DNA from: Numida meleagris
Taxonomy: Eukaryota; Chordata; Aves; Galliformes; Numididae
Length of the DNA stretch: 64,000 nucleotides
Assembly: GCF_002078875.1 (NCBI RefSeq)
Contig: NC_034415.1
Span: forward strand, 23,646,331 to 23,710,330
Direction: 5' to 3'
The notes under the pieces were generated by a model, which saw only the letters and a list, made by a program, of their open reading frames with translations, made no database searches and was not told the origin of the DNA. Below, one piece after another: positions 18,001-29,434 of this stretch (the stretch's first letter is position 1; every line of letters begins with the position of its first letter). The position numbers and the translations under genes were made by a program.

Positions 18001-20370
18001 ACCTAGCGCTCATATTCTAATCTTCCCTCCCCATTTTTTAGCACACTAATTTACGGTGTGCTCTTACTTCTATACCTGGCAGAGCCACATGATGCCGAGT
18101 CCTGTGTCCCGAACTGCTGCACGTTCTGTACTGAGGCAAGGGGCAGTGTTTGTGATATGACACAGAGCTGAATCGCTATTCATAGCCAAGAAGGGCAATG
18201 ACTTCTCCGGGCCTCACTGCTACCAAACCCATCAGCGTGTAGAAGTCTACACCACATCCCCAGCAACCCATGAGGTCATGCAGGAAACGTGGCACCCCTT
18301 CCCTCTGCCCCAGCCACCGTGTGCTCTGTGTTAGTGCTCCTAAGGGACTCAGAAGAATTTTTTGGAAAGTGAGAAGATTCCCTTAAACCCGTCCTGAGGT
18401 GTGCGTGCTTTGTAACGTGTTTATCCCCTCACACCTGGGAAGGGCTCTCAGCACACACAAGTATAATTTATGCTGAGGGGCCTGTTCCATGTTTTGCTCA
18501 GATAAAGTGTATCGGTAATTAAGAAATGCAGCATCAGAGGTACAACGTGCATGTAAATGTGCAGAAGGGATTCTATCAACTGAACGAACGCCACTAAAGA
18601 GTATTCCAAATCTCAACCTAATCAGAAACCTACGCATATCTATATGTATTTATATCAATATCACAAGCCCTGTGACATCCGCAGCACTGCTAACATTCTG
18701 ACGAGAAAGCGACTGAATACAGCTGCCTTGGGCAAACTTGCATGCATAAAAAATGAAGTGACTTGATTAATCAGTGAAAGTTGCTGAATCATGGGCTCGC
18801 AGCCATGCCTGCATAGCCTTGGCTATTGGTGGGGAGCCGTCAGCGTGGGATTTAGATGAATTTCCATCAGCTGGTCCATGGGCCCATGTGGCCCTTATCT
18901 TTGCCAGCATTTTGATGAGAAGTATAACCTCTGTCCTGAAAAATGAGCCTTGTCAAAGGGGTAGAAGCCCGTGTATAGGGAGGGAATCCAAACAGAACTG
19001 TTAGAAGAAGACACATCTTTGAAGAAGAGAAAGGAAAGCTGAGGGTGAGAAAACCCTGATGCCACTTGGAAGACACCTCCAGCAAAGGCGGTGGAAGCTG
19101 AAAGTAAAACCCTACCTGAGCAAACCACATCGAATTCAGCAGTGCCACCAAATGAGTGGAAATAAAGGTGTGCTGTGGCTGGGTGGGAAGCAGAGGCAGC
19201 CAGGCAGTGCAGCCAGCAGAAAGGTGCCTTGTCAGAGTCACTTGGACAGCAGTGCAGCTGCAACAGGAATATGGGAGTGCTACTGGGTCTCCAGGGCATT
19301 AACTGCTTTGCCACGACTTTTCAAAAGCCGGAAAGGCCAGGAAAAAAAAAAAAAAAAAAAGAGCAATTTTTTCCGGAAGAAAAATAGCAAACAAACAAAC
19401 AACAAAAAAAAAAACAACCACGAATTTCTAGGGAAAATGTTACTGTAAATGTTACTGTGGCACTCACCACAGAGGCTCGCTGCATGGCACATCCTGCTCT
19501 GTGTCTTGCAATTGTCATCTCCTCTCAGGAGGATGGAGGCTCTAGGAGAAGGGGCTTCCTTCTGTACCAGCCTGTGTTTGGAGAAAAAAAAAAAAAGCTC
19601 AGAAGCAACTCACCACGCTCCACAGGGACCTGCAGGGCTGTGCCTCAGTTCCCTCTGCCTTCTTGCCCCACAGAGCACAGCACAGAAACCCGCGATGACA
19701 CACCTGCCAAACCCTCCCTGCCAGGCAGCTGGTCAGAGGTTTGGCTTTGCTTTTTCAGAGCATGCGGGGATTGTCCTTGAATCAGCATCTAGAACAAAGG
19801 GACAAGAAGGGCACGCAGCCTTTGTGCCAAACCTCATACGTTTCCTTCACACTGACTGTGCTGCACTTGTGAATGATCACATTAACATATATTTATATAA
19901 TGAGTTCATGTGCCAGTAAAAGAAGAGACTGTCAAACTGCAGTATCTTAACTGTGAAAATGGCCAGAGAGCTGTTTTGTCAGCTAAACTGAAGGGACGAT
20001 GCTGAACAGGTTGTTCCCTGTGCTAGAGACCAGTACCTCTTCGGATACTCACATATATACTTCAGTATGAACTGTGTGTGTATTTTCAATATTAAAAGAT
20101 AAAATATATTTCTATACCATGTTATAAACTAAGTTTGTGCAATGGAAACAGATTTTTACAGCTAAGTTGAAACCTCTAGAGAATAGGAGGTTTATAATGG
20201 AAATGCTGACAGACTCTTAACTATAGCAGTGGGATCTTCCCTGCTATTATGACCAGATAAACCAACAAGGTAATTCAATGTAGCGTTCCAGCTCTGAGAC
20301 ACTAACATACTCCTCCTGGTCCCAAGTGCTGGGGGAAAGTTAAATATAAAACTTAATGAAAGTGCAGTGA
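18001..20370. other. Intergenic, no gene seen
   Basis: Mixed-composition unique sequence. It contains a 19-base A-run at 19342-19360 followed by CAAA/A-rich DNA to about 19415, and an A12 run at 19583-19594. ORFs in this stretch have no recognisable domains and several run through the poly-A tracts. Confidence 0.65.
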
Positions 20371-20880
20371 CTGACTGCGGCGCTGGGAGTTGTCCCCGTG
20401 CCAGGGACAGGAATCGTGTCCCACGGAGCTGCGCGCAGCGGCGGGGCCCTGTTGCAGCCTTCCTAGCTGTCACAGCGCCCTGCAACGAAGCTGGCAGAGA
20501 GCTCACAGACACAAACCCACCCACTGCACTTGTAGCAGGCCAAGAAGTGAAGAGGAGCGCGGGGCATGGGCACATGGGTCTGCTGGCAGAGATCCGCACT
20601 GCTCCTCGTGAGATTGCTCCCGAGGCCTTCAGTTTAGCAACTGGGAGGTGGGGACACCAGCTTCCCCCAGAAAGCAGCAGCTGTGGGGAGCTGGGGCATG
20701 CCTGGCCGCACAGCTCTGGCTCCGTCCCCTTTCCCTGTCTGGGAGGCAGCAGCGGGGTTGTGCCGAGCTGGCAGCAGTCTCCAGCTCGGGGCCGAATAGA
20801 GGACAAAGCTGGTGGCAGCGCTTGCCATGCTTTAACACCCAGGAAAGCAACGTCTGCTGCCCCTTTTTGCAGCACGTATA
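20371..20880. other. G/C-rich segment with small CpG cluster
   Basis: I count nine CpG dinucleotides in 20378-20443, well above the surrounding density, including the palindrome CTGCGCGCAG (20429-20438). Overlapping long ORFs on both strands (to 242 codons) are typical of G/C-rich DNA and show no domain. It is too small to call a CpG island with confidence. Confidence 0.45.
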
Positions 20881-22500
20881 AAATTACCAGGCCCACAAGG
20901 AGGTGCGCACAGTGCTCCACCTACGCACGAATCCTGAGCAGCCTTCCTGAGTTCAGTGGGCTGGTAGCACTGCCTATTGTCAAGACCGTCTGACATTCCC
21001 AATTACAAGACCCTACTTTCAGCTGCTTATAACTGTCATATTTTGACCAGTAACTTGTCATTTTCCATTCTGGGCATCTGCCTCAGGCTGAATTTTTTTG
21101 GAAAGCTTCAGCCAAAACAATATAGCTATTCCCAAGGGCAAGGCCAGGGAACAATGCACTGTTTTGTAATGGTAGAAGAGAAAAAGAACTGACATCCTCT
21201 TCTTTAAGATGCACCACGTCTCCTCACGCTTTGGATAGGGGAGCAGAAATTTAGCCGACTTGTGACCTTTGTATTAAGGATGTTCCTTTCATTGCCACTG
21301 TGAAAATCCATCTAAGTGTGGCCAAGTGAGAGCACTTGAAAAAAATCCAACCCAACTTCCTCAGTAAAGGCTTTCTGCAGTGGGAAATCCAAAAAACAGT
21401 GCAGATCCTGTCCTGCAGTTCTTGCCTTGCCCTGCAGCTCACCCCAAACGGGGCAGTCCCTTGCAGCCCCAAGCAGAGCTGCTCACACAGCGCTACCCTC
21501 AGCGCAGCCTCACACACCATGGGTTACCACGTATTAACGCCTGGCTGGAGCATCACAGCGAGATGTTCCCTATGGTCCTATCGCTGTGCTGTGGGCGTGA
21601 AGATCACTCGTATTCCAGCATCCAGACCATGAGGGGAATTAATTCAGCCATGCTGACATAGAGGAGATTCGGGCCAGGTTCCTGGAGGAACTGCAGCCAT
21701 CAGGAGTGGTAGGGACAGTTTGATGGGCTGGGTGAAGACAGGGGGGCCAAGCAGTGGGGCAGGGGTGGGAAGCCCAGTGCTGAAGAGAGAGAAAGGTACT
21801 GAGTGTTGGGAAATTTACCTGAATAGCGGCGGTTGGAACCATCAAAACAGAGAGAACTGGAGAACGGACGAGCTGCAGGGAAGTAGGCAGAGTGGTTTGC
21901 ACCAACCAGCACTGCTGGCTGTCCAGGACCAGCAATGGGCTGCAGGACCCTGAGGCTCACTGTCAGGAGGCTGCCAGACGATCCGTGTGATCCTGCCACA
22001 CCCAGCGGGAAGCGGCAGCTTTCCATCCCCAGCACTGCATGGCTCTTCTGGGTTCACATCCCAGCAGCAGGAGCTCTGTGCTCTGGCAAGCAGACGCCAA
22101 AATGAGCAGCATACATTTAGCAGCCCCATGCAAAACGTCGGGGTTAAACGACCTTCGCAGGCTGACGGAGCAAGTTTCTGGCAGCAGCCAGGTCTGCGGG
22201 ACATCATTCAGCTGCCTCATCCAGGACACTTCCCCGTGCCCGCTGCATTCATCACAGCCCTCTCAGCTTCCACAGCACACGGAGAAGCAACCTGCAGAAA
22301 GAACATGTGACGTTCAGGGATTTCCTACATATAGAGTATGGGAAATTCCAGTCTTTCAATATGGCCTTTGAATATGGAAATCTGGATGAGAGAAAATGGA
22401 GGCTCTTCTCCTCCTCGGAAGCTGTAGTTAAATGGTGCACCGTCTTTACAAAAAGCTGATGTTTAGTACAGCGATACATTTATTTTGAAACTCAGGTCAT
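20881..22500. other. Intergenic, no gene seen
   Basis: Moderately G/C-rich non-coding DNA with multiple short chance ORFs. No repeat family was recognised. Confidence 0.6.
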
Positions 22501-22800
22501 CTGCTGTAAAAAATTACTCAGACCATTAGTTTTGGAAGCCAATGCTGAGAGACCATGAATGTTAAGAATTCTAATTACATTGGGTCTAGGAAATTTAATG
22601 AATAAAAGAGACTTTTCGTAAGCATCTCAAGCCATAATATTTTAATGCTATTGGCATTAATTAAAATATCTGGAATTTTTAAAGGAACTCCCTCCCTTTT
22701 CCTTTACATTTTTTACTTCTACCACTGGAACAGCTAAAGCCGTGAAAAATAATGTTCTGTGTGGTTGATCATCTCATTTATAATCATGTCATGGCAGGAA
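22501..22800. other. AT-rich unique stretch with homeodomain motifs
   Basis: Contains CTAATTA (22571-22577), ATTAATTAA (22656-22664) and an inverted repeat TTAATGC/GCATTAA (22642-22660). Base composition and lack of repeats resemble conserved non-coding elements near developmental genes. Conservation cannot be seen from one genome. Confidence 0.4.
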
Positions 22801-25800
22801 CAACCTTTTGCTGAAATTCTGTTTATGCTTCAAAAATTTCCCCCTAATAACTCTGTCCCCATCCCCCTCCCCATCACCAGCATGCCCAGATTTGTCTGTG
22901 CAGGGCTGCGAAGATAAAAGTCCAGATGATTTGGCACTGTACAAGGGACTGAACTCCCTTCAGTGTCTGATTAATGGTACTATCCATCTCAGAAGATAGT
23001 GATTCCCTCCTTTACAGCTTAGGGGAAAAAATAGACTAACCTTTGAATTCATACTCCATCGTCTTCCTCTGACATTTGTGGCTTTCTGCAGGACACAGGG
23101 CTGCAGCAGAGCAGCAGTACTGCTGTTCCCATGCTGAGAATTACCAGGAGTGATGGGGACACCCAGTCTTCTGCTCTGTGGGGCCAGGGGATGTGTTCAG
23201 TGCCTCTTGCAGAAGTACTGGCTTTCCAGGGGATGTGCGTGCAGCACAGGGCAGGCAGGTCGTGCAGCCTCGCTCCCTGCTATGTACTCTGTGACCAGTT
23301 GCAGCTATGCTGAATGCAAGGAGAGAGCACTGCCACAGCTCTGAGCTCGGTGACTGGGGACTTACACCCTGACATGAGAGTTCACATGAGTCCAGAAACA
23401 TCAAAGGCTCTTTTTGCCTCTTCTTAAACTTGCAGGTTTTTATGTGGATCTTTTTTGTAAGTATCTAAATATACACTCACTTGCTGGTTTTTAATAGTGG
23501 GACCTCACCTTATTTGATGCTATTCTCACTTTTCAGAGTGTCTAATTAAAGGAGGGACACAGGAACTGCCATGTGCTGCTTAGACACTTGGCTTGATGGA
23601 GAATGGAGTTTTCCAGCAGCTGGAGGCACGGGTACTGCTCCTGGTGCAACCGTCATCTGGGCAGTGGCACATCTGGCATAGTGCAGAAAGCTGCCTCCCT
23701 TCTGTGGCACTTAACCAGGTATTTTCACATGAAGATGCTAAAACTGTGGTCGCCTGAGAAGTGAAAACAATATTTTCTGATGGATCAGGGGAAGCACAGT
23801 TTTCACTAGAGCAGCAAATAACAAAAATAGGAGGTTGCTTTTTATTTCCACCAAATTGGGCACAGTCTCCTCTGTCTCCAAGGCACTTGGCACAGAACAA
23901 CGCTGCTCCTGTTGGGATGCTGCACACCGGTGCATTGCAGAGAAGAGGCAGGTCACGGTTCCTTGGCAGCATTTCCCCCTCCACACAAATATGCCGATTC
24001 AGCAGGCTTCCCAGCTCACTGTGCTGATTCCTGCGTTGGGCACAGCCAGGTGTCACACAGGTGAGGCTGCACACAGACATGCAGGAGGCCCAGAGGGCTT
24101 TATCTATTTTCTCCATGTGGCTGAGAGAGCACTCAAAGGTGCCTGCTGGCTTTGTATGTTCAGTGCCGTGGAGAAGAAAATCGATGCGGGAACTGCAGAT
24201 GGCTTCAGTGTTTCAGGGCAATCCAGGCTGCCTTCCGGTGCAAACAGAACTGATTTACTTTTAAGAGCTTAACTTTACCGACCATTATATTTTATTTCAT
24301 TATTCAAAGGCGGACACTGAGCGAGAATTTTCTCAACGTGCCCGGCTCTTTCAGGTGGAAAGAGGTGAGAACCATTTGTGCGTCCTGTCAGTTGTTTTAG
24401 TGACTTCAGGTGATTTCAGTAAGCTCTCCTTCCCAGTGTTTTCCCATGCCCTGGATCCAGTACCATCTCCTTGTTTACTCTGCACTTCAGTGCTTTCAGC
24501 CATCCTCAAGTGTTTGTCTCATCACCTCCGAGACAGCTCCCCTACCCAGGAAAACAACAAGGGACAAACTTTCTGCTCTCTTCAGGTTTTTCTCCCAAAT
24601 AAGCCAGAAAATAACATTTGGCTCCTATTCTTAGCTAGCTGTGGACTCCCCACTGAGACCCCCTGCCCTGTCAACTGCTGACTAATCATGCCTGCAGCAG
24701 AAGTAATCCAAACCAGGGAGCTATTCAACAGCAGCAGAAGGATCCATTAAAACAGATTATGCTCTCTGCTGCCTTTCAGTCCTCAGATGAGAGGCTCAGC
24801 ACACTGTGGCACTGCCCTGGGGCACACATACCCAGCAAAGCCACCCTGCAGTGTCCCCTCGGCGGCTCTGTGAGGCTCTTGCCTTCAGCAAACAGCACAA
24901 TTCAGGCCAGCGAGGTCCATGTGCGCTGAGGGACCAGGGCTGCAAGGTGATGCTCACGGGCATAGTCCTGGAATCTGCTGGGATATTTTTGTTTAGCTTC
25001 CTTATCCTTGGCACACAGGCAGCAAAGTAGCTCTATATTTGATTTGATCTCTCCTCTGAAACTTCAAGGGGTGCAAACTCCTATAGGATTCAGTCCCAAG
25101 AGAAAAAAAAATGCATCATAATGATGTCCTGGAGGTAACTCAGCCTCAAAATTCCACAGCTGCCAGGCAGCAGGAAAGGTCGAGGCCTTGATGAGGGGCA
25201 GGATTCCTGCTAGACACCGGGACAAGCCACTGGTGTTCACAGCCCCAACCTGGGGGTAGCTCAGCCCCAAGATCCCTGTCTGCCCTAGGCATGAGGACAG
25301 CCCTGTGGGTTTGTGTGTCCCTTCCAATACTTTGTCTCAGGCTCAGCTTTCTGCTTCCAATACTGATTTCTGGAAAAATCTGTGCCTCTGTCCCTCCACC
25401 AGCCAAGTATGGGCTCTGTAGCAAGGTCTGCTTCTCCAGCCACTCCTGCTCAGATCCTGAGACCTCTTTCCTCTTTGGAGGTGCCCATCTCTCTCTACGG
25501 GAACCTCTGGACTTTTCCATTCAGTGCCTCAGCCCAAGTGTGACTCCAAGTATCATTTATTTTGGGCACATGATGCTAGTCTAGCTTCCAGATTCATATC
25601 CTTCCTTCCAGCCAGTGGAACAAAGTATGCAGTCCTCGTCACATCTCTGAGCTTAACGCAGCCATCTCTAGCTGGGCTGTGGCCACTGCTAATAACACAC
25701 TGCTGCTCTGCAGTGTGTCAGAAAGGTGACACAAGCTAGAGGATGTAGGACATTGATAACACAGAGTTACCTTGGTTGGACAGTGAATGAGCCACCCCTT

Positions 25801-28100
25801 CTGCTCTGAAGAGCACCACCCATGGTCAGTGACACGTGGCTGGACCTTGCAAGGCTTCCTCTGCCCACCTTATTTAATTGTGTGACATGAAAGCTGCAGC
25901 CTGAGATAGTAGGACAGGTATATGCAGAGTCTACCTATTTACTCTGCAGGCTTTTAAACCTACAGAATTCAAATAGGCTATGTAAAGCAGCAAAATCTAC
26001 ACAATTTAAATTGGCCTGACTTCTGAAGGCTGCAGGCTCCAGGGCCTGAAAGAAAGCCTGCAGCTAGACCGAGTAACCGAGGGAGGTCCTTTCAGCATAC
26101 AAAGATCAACTGAAATTCAAACGTACCTTTACACCTAGTTTTTATCTAATTTCAGTTTCACACAAAATAATGTTGCCCTAGAAATAAAATTCCCCCACAT
26201 GTCTGCCACAGCTCTACAATGGCCATTTAGCGGAGCAGTAAAGCAAAGTGCCAGGTACTTGACAGCTCTCTTTGTGTCACTCGCAACATGCCTTCTAATT
26301 CTAGAGAGCTGCTGCCATGTACTCCAACAGGGTTTCTTTGCTTTCCTGAAGCAGTTACATGACTTAAGAGTTTGGTCATCTTTTCTGCTAATAGGAACTG
26401 TATATCGGAACAGGACATGAGGAGAGAGCACTGCACGTTAACATCCAGCTAGCTCAGGACACCAGTAATAAGATCTACGCAGCTCTGCAAAATGAATTTT
26501 TATGATTTTCCCAGCTTAACATGGTAGCATTAATATTTCATTACTAGATTTCACTATGATTTTGGTCCTGTTACTGTCTCAACCAATTTATTGCTTGAGA
26601 AGGTTATTTTTAATCTTCAGCAGTAACTGAGAATATACCCTCAGAAAACCTTTCCCAATGTGGAATTTCTTTGCTATTTCATTATAATTGAGGTGATGCT
26701 GTGTCCAACATCTCTTTACAAGAGAAAAAGATATACAGCGTTCTTAGGGAGGCTTATCTCTCAGTTTCTAGATCAGAAGTTTGTATTATCCACTTGTCTT
26801 AATTTTTAGTTATAGAATTTCTGACATTAAGAATGGAGAGAAAGAGTTAAGGAGATATGGCCTCATACAAAGAGGCTGGGTTCAGCTCAGGGCTTCCCAT
26901 CCAGCTGGCCTCTAAGGTGCTGTAGCACTGGTGCTCCATCAACTCACCTTAGTAAAATGAAGGTGTTTGTTTGGGTTCTACCCCCACGAAAGTTGAGAGT
27001 ATAAACGCACAAGCCAGATTTCTTCTTCTCTAGGCATGAAATGTAGGGCCCTGTGTCTCAGAGCCAGCCCTGGCAGCCAGAGAATAAGAAAAAGGCCAGT
27101 GACTGCCCCAGCGAGGCATGGGGATATATAAGATGGGAGGGGGGTGCAGGGAATTCTCTACTGGCCACTGACATGAAGTAAAACTACCTCTTCACTGCCC
27201 TGGAAATCCGGGCTTTTCCCAGGTGAACAGGGAGAGGCACAGGTCTGCCAGCCCAGTCCCATGGCAATCAGAGGGTTTACCTGAGCTAAAACATTCACCC
27301 TGTGCCAGCAGGTCACCAGAGGCACTCCTGCTACCTGATCTGCTCAGATTCTTCCCTGAATTCACCATGGAGAAGTATAGTTGTGCACAATCCTTCATAT
27401 GTGCCACAGTGACATACCTAACCTCCTGCCAGTACTCCAACACTGAAATGTATCCTCACCACAGCAAAGACACAGCGTTGATGCAGTGGCTGTAGGTGTG
27501 CAGCTTGGCACAGCATTAACATCTGTAGGCAATATTTCAAGATGCAGATTCAACATGTTTTGGTGCAACAGCTTCACAGTGGTCTCTCTGGACACCACCT
27601 CATCCTCCTCCTCTCCCAAATTCTGCAAGAGCCTGGAGGACAGCCCTGTTCCTCCTTCTCCATCAGCTTATCCAGAAAATGTCTGTTCTTCCCCTTTGTC
27701 ATGTCAGCACAGCTGCAGTCACAGCAGCACCTAGCCCAACGACAGCCTGAAAGGATCACTGTGGTACACATCACCAAATAAGCCCGAAGTTTCAGTGCAG
27801 TGCATTTAACAGGAGTGACACATGTCAACAGCACTCTGTCAGATCTCAGTACATTTAAGGTACCTGCGTTTTGAGGGGTTTTAGTGTTCAAACATTTCTC
27901 CTAAAATTCCTTCTGTGGTAATCATAGCTCTCTTAGTACAGACTTAAAACCAGTTCAAAGCAGAACCAGAAGACATAAGCATTTCACTCTGGCATTTCAC
28001 AGTTCTCTAAATTCTCCTAGCTCACTGCTGAGTAACCCCAAACAGAATAGATATAAATGAGTGTATCAGTGTTCACAAAAGTATGTTTAGGGAGAAACCA
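22801..28100. other. Intergenic, no gene seen
   Basis: No coding or RNA gene recognised. It includes an imperfect duplication near 25131-25300 and a TATATAAG at 27125-27132 with no supported transcript. ORFs are below 180 codons and featureless. Confidence 0.6.
25131..25300. repeat. Imperfect 45-bp direct repeat, 122-bp offset
   Basis: GGAGGTAACTCAGCCTCAAA at 25131 and GGGGGTAGCTCAGCCCCAAG at 25253 begin two related segments that fade after about 45 bp. Translated on the minus strand, both give a short AELPPG-like peptide. This is probably an old local duplication. Confidence 0.45.
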
Positions 28101-28109
28101 GGAGGTGGG

Positions 28110-28139
28110 CTCTGTTAAAGGCTCACCCCTTTAACGGAG
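28110..28139. repeat. Inverted repeat, 12-bp stem and 6-nt loop
   Basis: The core arms GTTAAAGG (28114-28121) and CCTTTAAC (28128-28135) are exact complements around CTCACC. Pairing extends four more steps outward, with one G-U in RNA. No U-tract follows, so it is not a bacterial-type terminator. Confidence 0.7.
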
Positions 28140-28777
28140 TCCAGAAAAGGCACTAATCCTAATCAAATGGCCCAACTCTGACACTTACAGTACCAAACAA
28201 CTTGTAAAAGCCTTCCTAGATTTCAAATATTCAGTATATTCTTTATGGGGAAGATGAGCAACAGAGCCAGACTTCTCAGTGAAAACATTTTCTCCCATAA
28301 TCTTTCCTGATCTGAGAATTGTAACAAGTGCAAGGAAATTACAAGCTGCTATAAAAATTACAGAGACTAAAACTACCATTTTATCCTGCATTAGAACAAT
28401 TTTAACATTGTTAGAGGAATATATCTCAGCAATTTTAAAATTATTTGAATCATGACAGAAAGACTCACAACTGCAATATTTATCTTTCAGATTCGTCTTA
28501 GGGTGTTCCTGAAGACTGGTGAGATGTCGCATTGTATAGTATTTTTGGGGGACTGGAGAAAGTCACTTTGACAAGTAACGCATGTAAATTGCAGCCATTG
28601 ATTAAGGAGGATTTAATTTTATCTATTCTGTATTCATGGTACGATAAATAAAAAAGACTTCAGTGGTCACTGTAGGACTGCAACAACTACTGCAGAAATG
28701 CAATTTATAGTTGCACATTTTTTAACAGCGAGCTTTGGCATACATTTGATTAAATTCTGCTTTCCAGAGCACTTAAT

Positions 28778-28793
28778 GAGAATTCTAATTCTC
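28778..28793. repeat. 16-bp palindrome
   Basis: GAGAATT-CT-AATTCTC is a perfect inverted repeat with a 2-nt centre, in an AT-rich stretch that also carries GATTAAATT and TTAATGAG. Confidence 0.7.
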
Positions 28794-29392
28794 TGGAGAT
28801 TTCTGTAGGCATGACAGGTAAAGAGGAGTCTATCAAGTCATAGCTGTGATTGTTAGTACGAGGAGCTGGCTCCTTTGAAGAAAAATAAAATTCATAAGCA
28901 TGCGTGCATATCTTTGAATATTGCCAAGATACATATTGGCAGAGCAATAAATAGTAGGAAGATTTATTACCTCTCTATTTACCAACGCATACAAATCCAT
29001 GACACTTGTGAGGCACAGTGACATTCAGGAACATGTTTGAACTTAGTGGCTCCAGCAAATCGTATTTGTTTTGGGTTCTGTCAAAGAATTTGTGGTCAAT
29101 TCAATCTCTAATGTTCAACAAGTCATCTCATTGCTTTCCCTGTGTCCCTGATGGGGAATGCCTAGGAACTTTCTCCAAAGGACCCAAAATGGCCACCTAC
29201 GTCTGTAAATAAGCAGCCTAAAACAGCAAAATACCTTTTTCTTACCTGCTCCTTTTGGTATCATTTCACCTCTGCTCTCAGATTATGTTCATTTTTATAA
29301 AGACGTTCTCATTCCCACAGTCTTCTCCTTGAAGAAGCTTAGCAAAAATTTTCATCCTTCCTGGTAGGAATTCTGTGGATCTCCAGCCAATA

Positions 29393-29434
29393 TATATAAA
29401 TCTGTAGCCCGCATTCCTATATAAATCTGTAGCC
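29393..29434. repeat. 25-bp tandem duplication
   Basis: TATATAAATCTGTAGCC occurs at 29393-29409 and 29418-29434. The 17 bases are identical and the period is 25 bp. Confidence 0.85.

Noticed and set aside
19342..19415. Poly-A tract as the tail of a processed pseudogene
   Set aside because: The sequence upstream does not resemble any mRNA I recognise and there is no target-site duplication.
20192..20993. Overlapping 242-codon (-) and 208-codon (+) ORFs
   Set aside because: Both lie in G/C-rich DNA where stops are rare. The compositions are low-information, with no domain or promoter. Only the CpG cluster is kept as a finding.
27125..27132. TATATAAG with nearby G-rich DNA, a possible orphan promoter
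   Set aside because: No initiator, no supported transcript and no recognisable downstream ORF. A chance TATA in AT-containing DNA.
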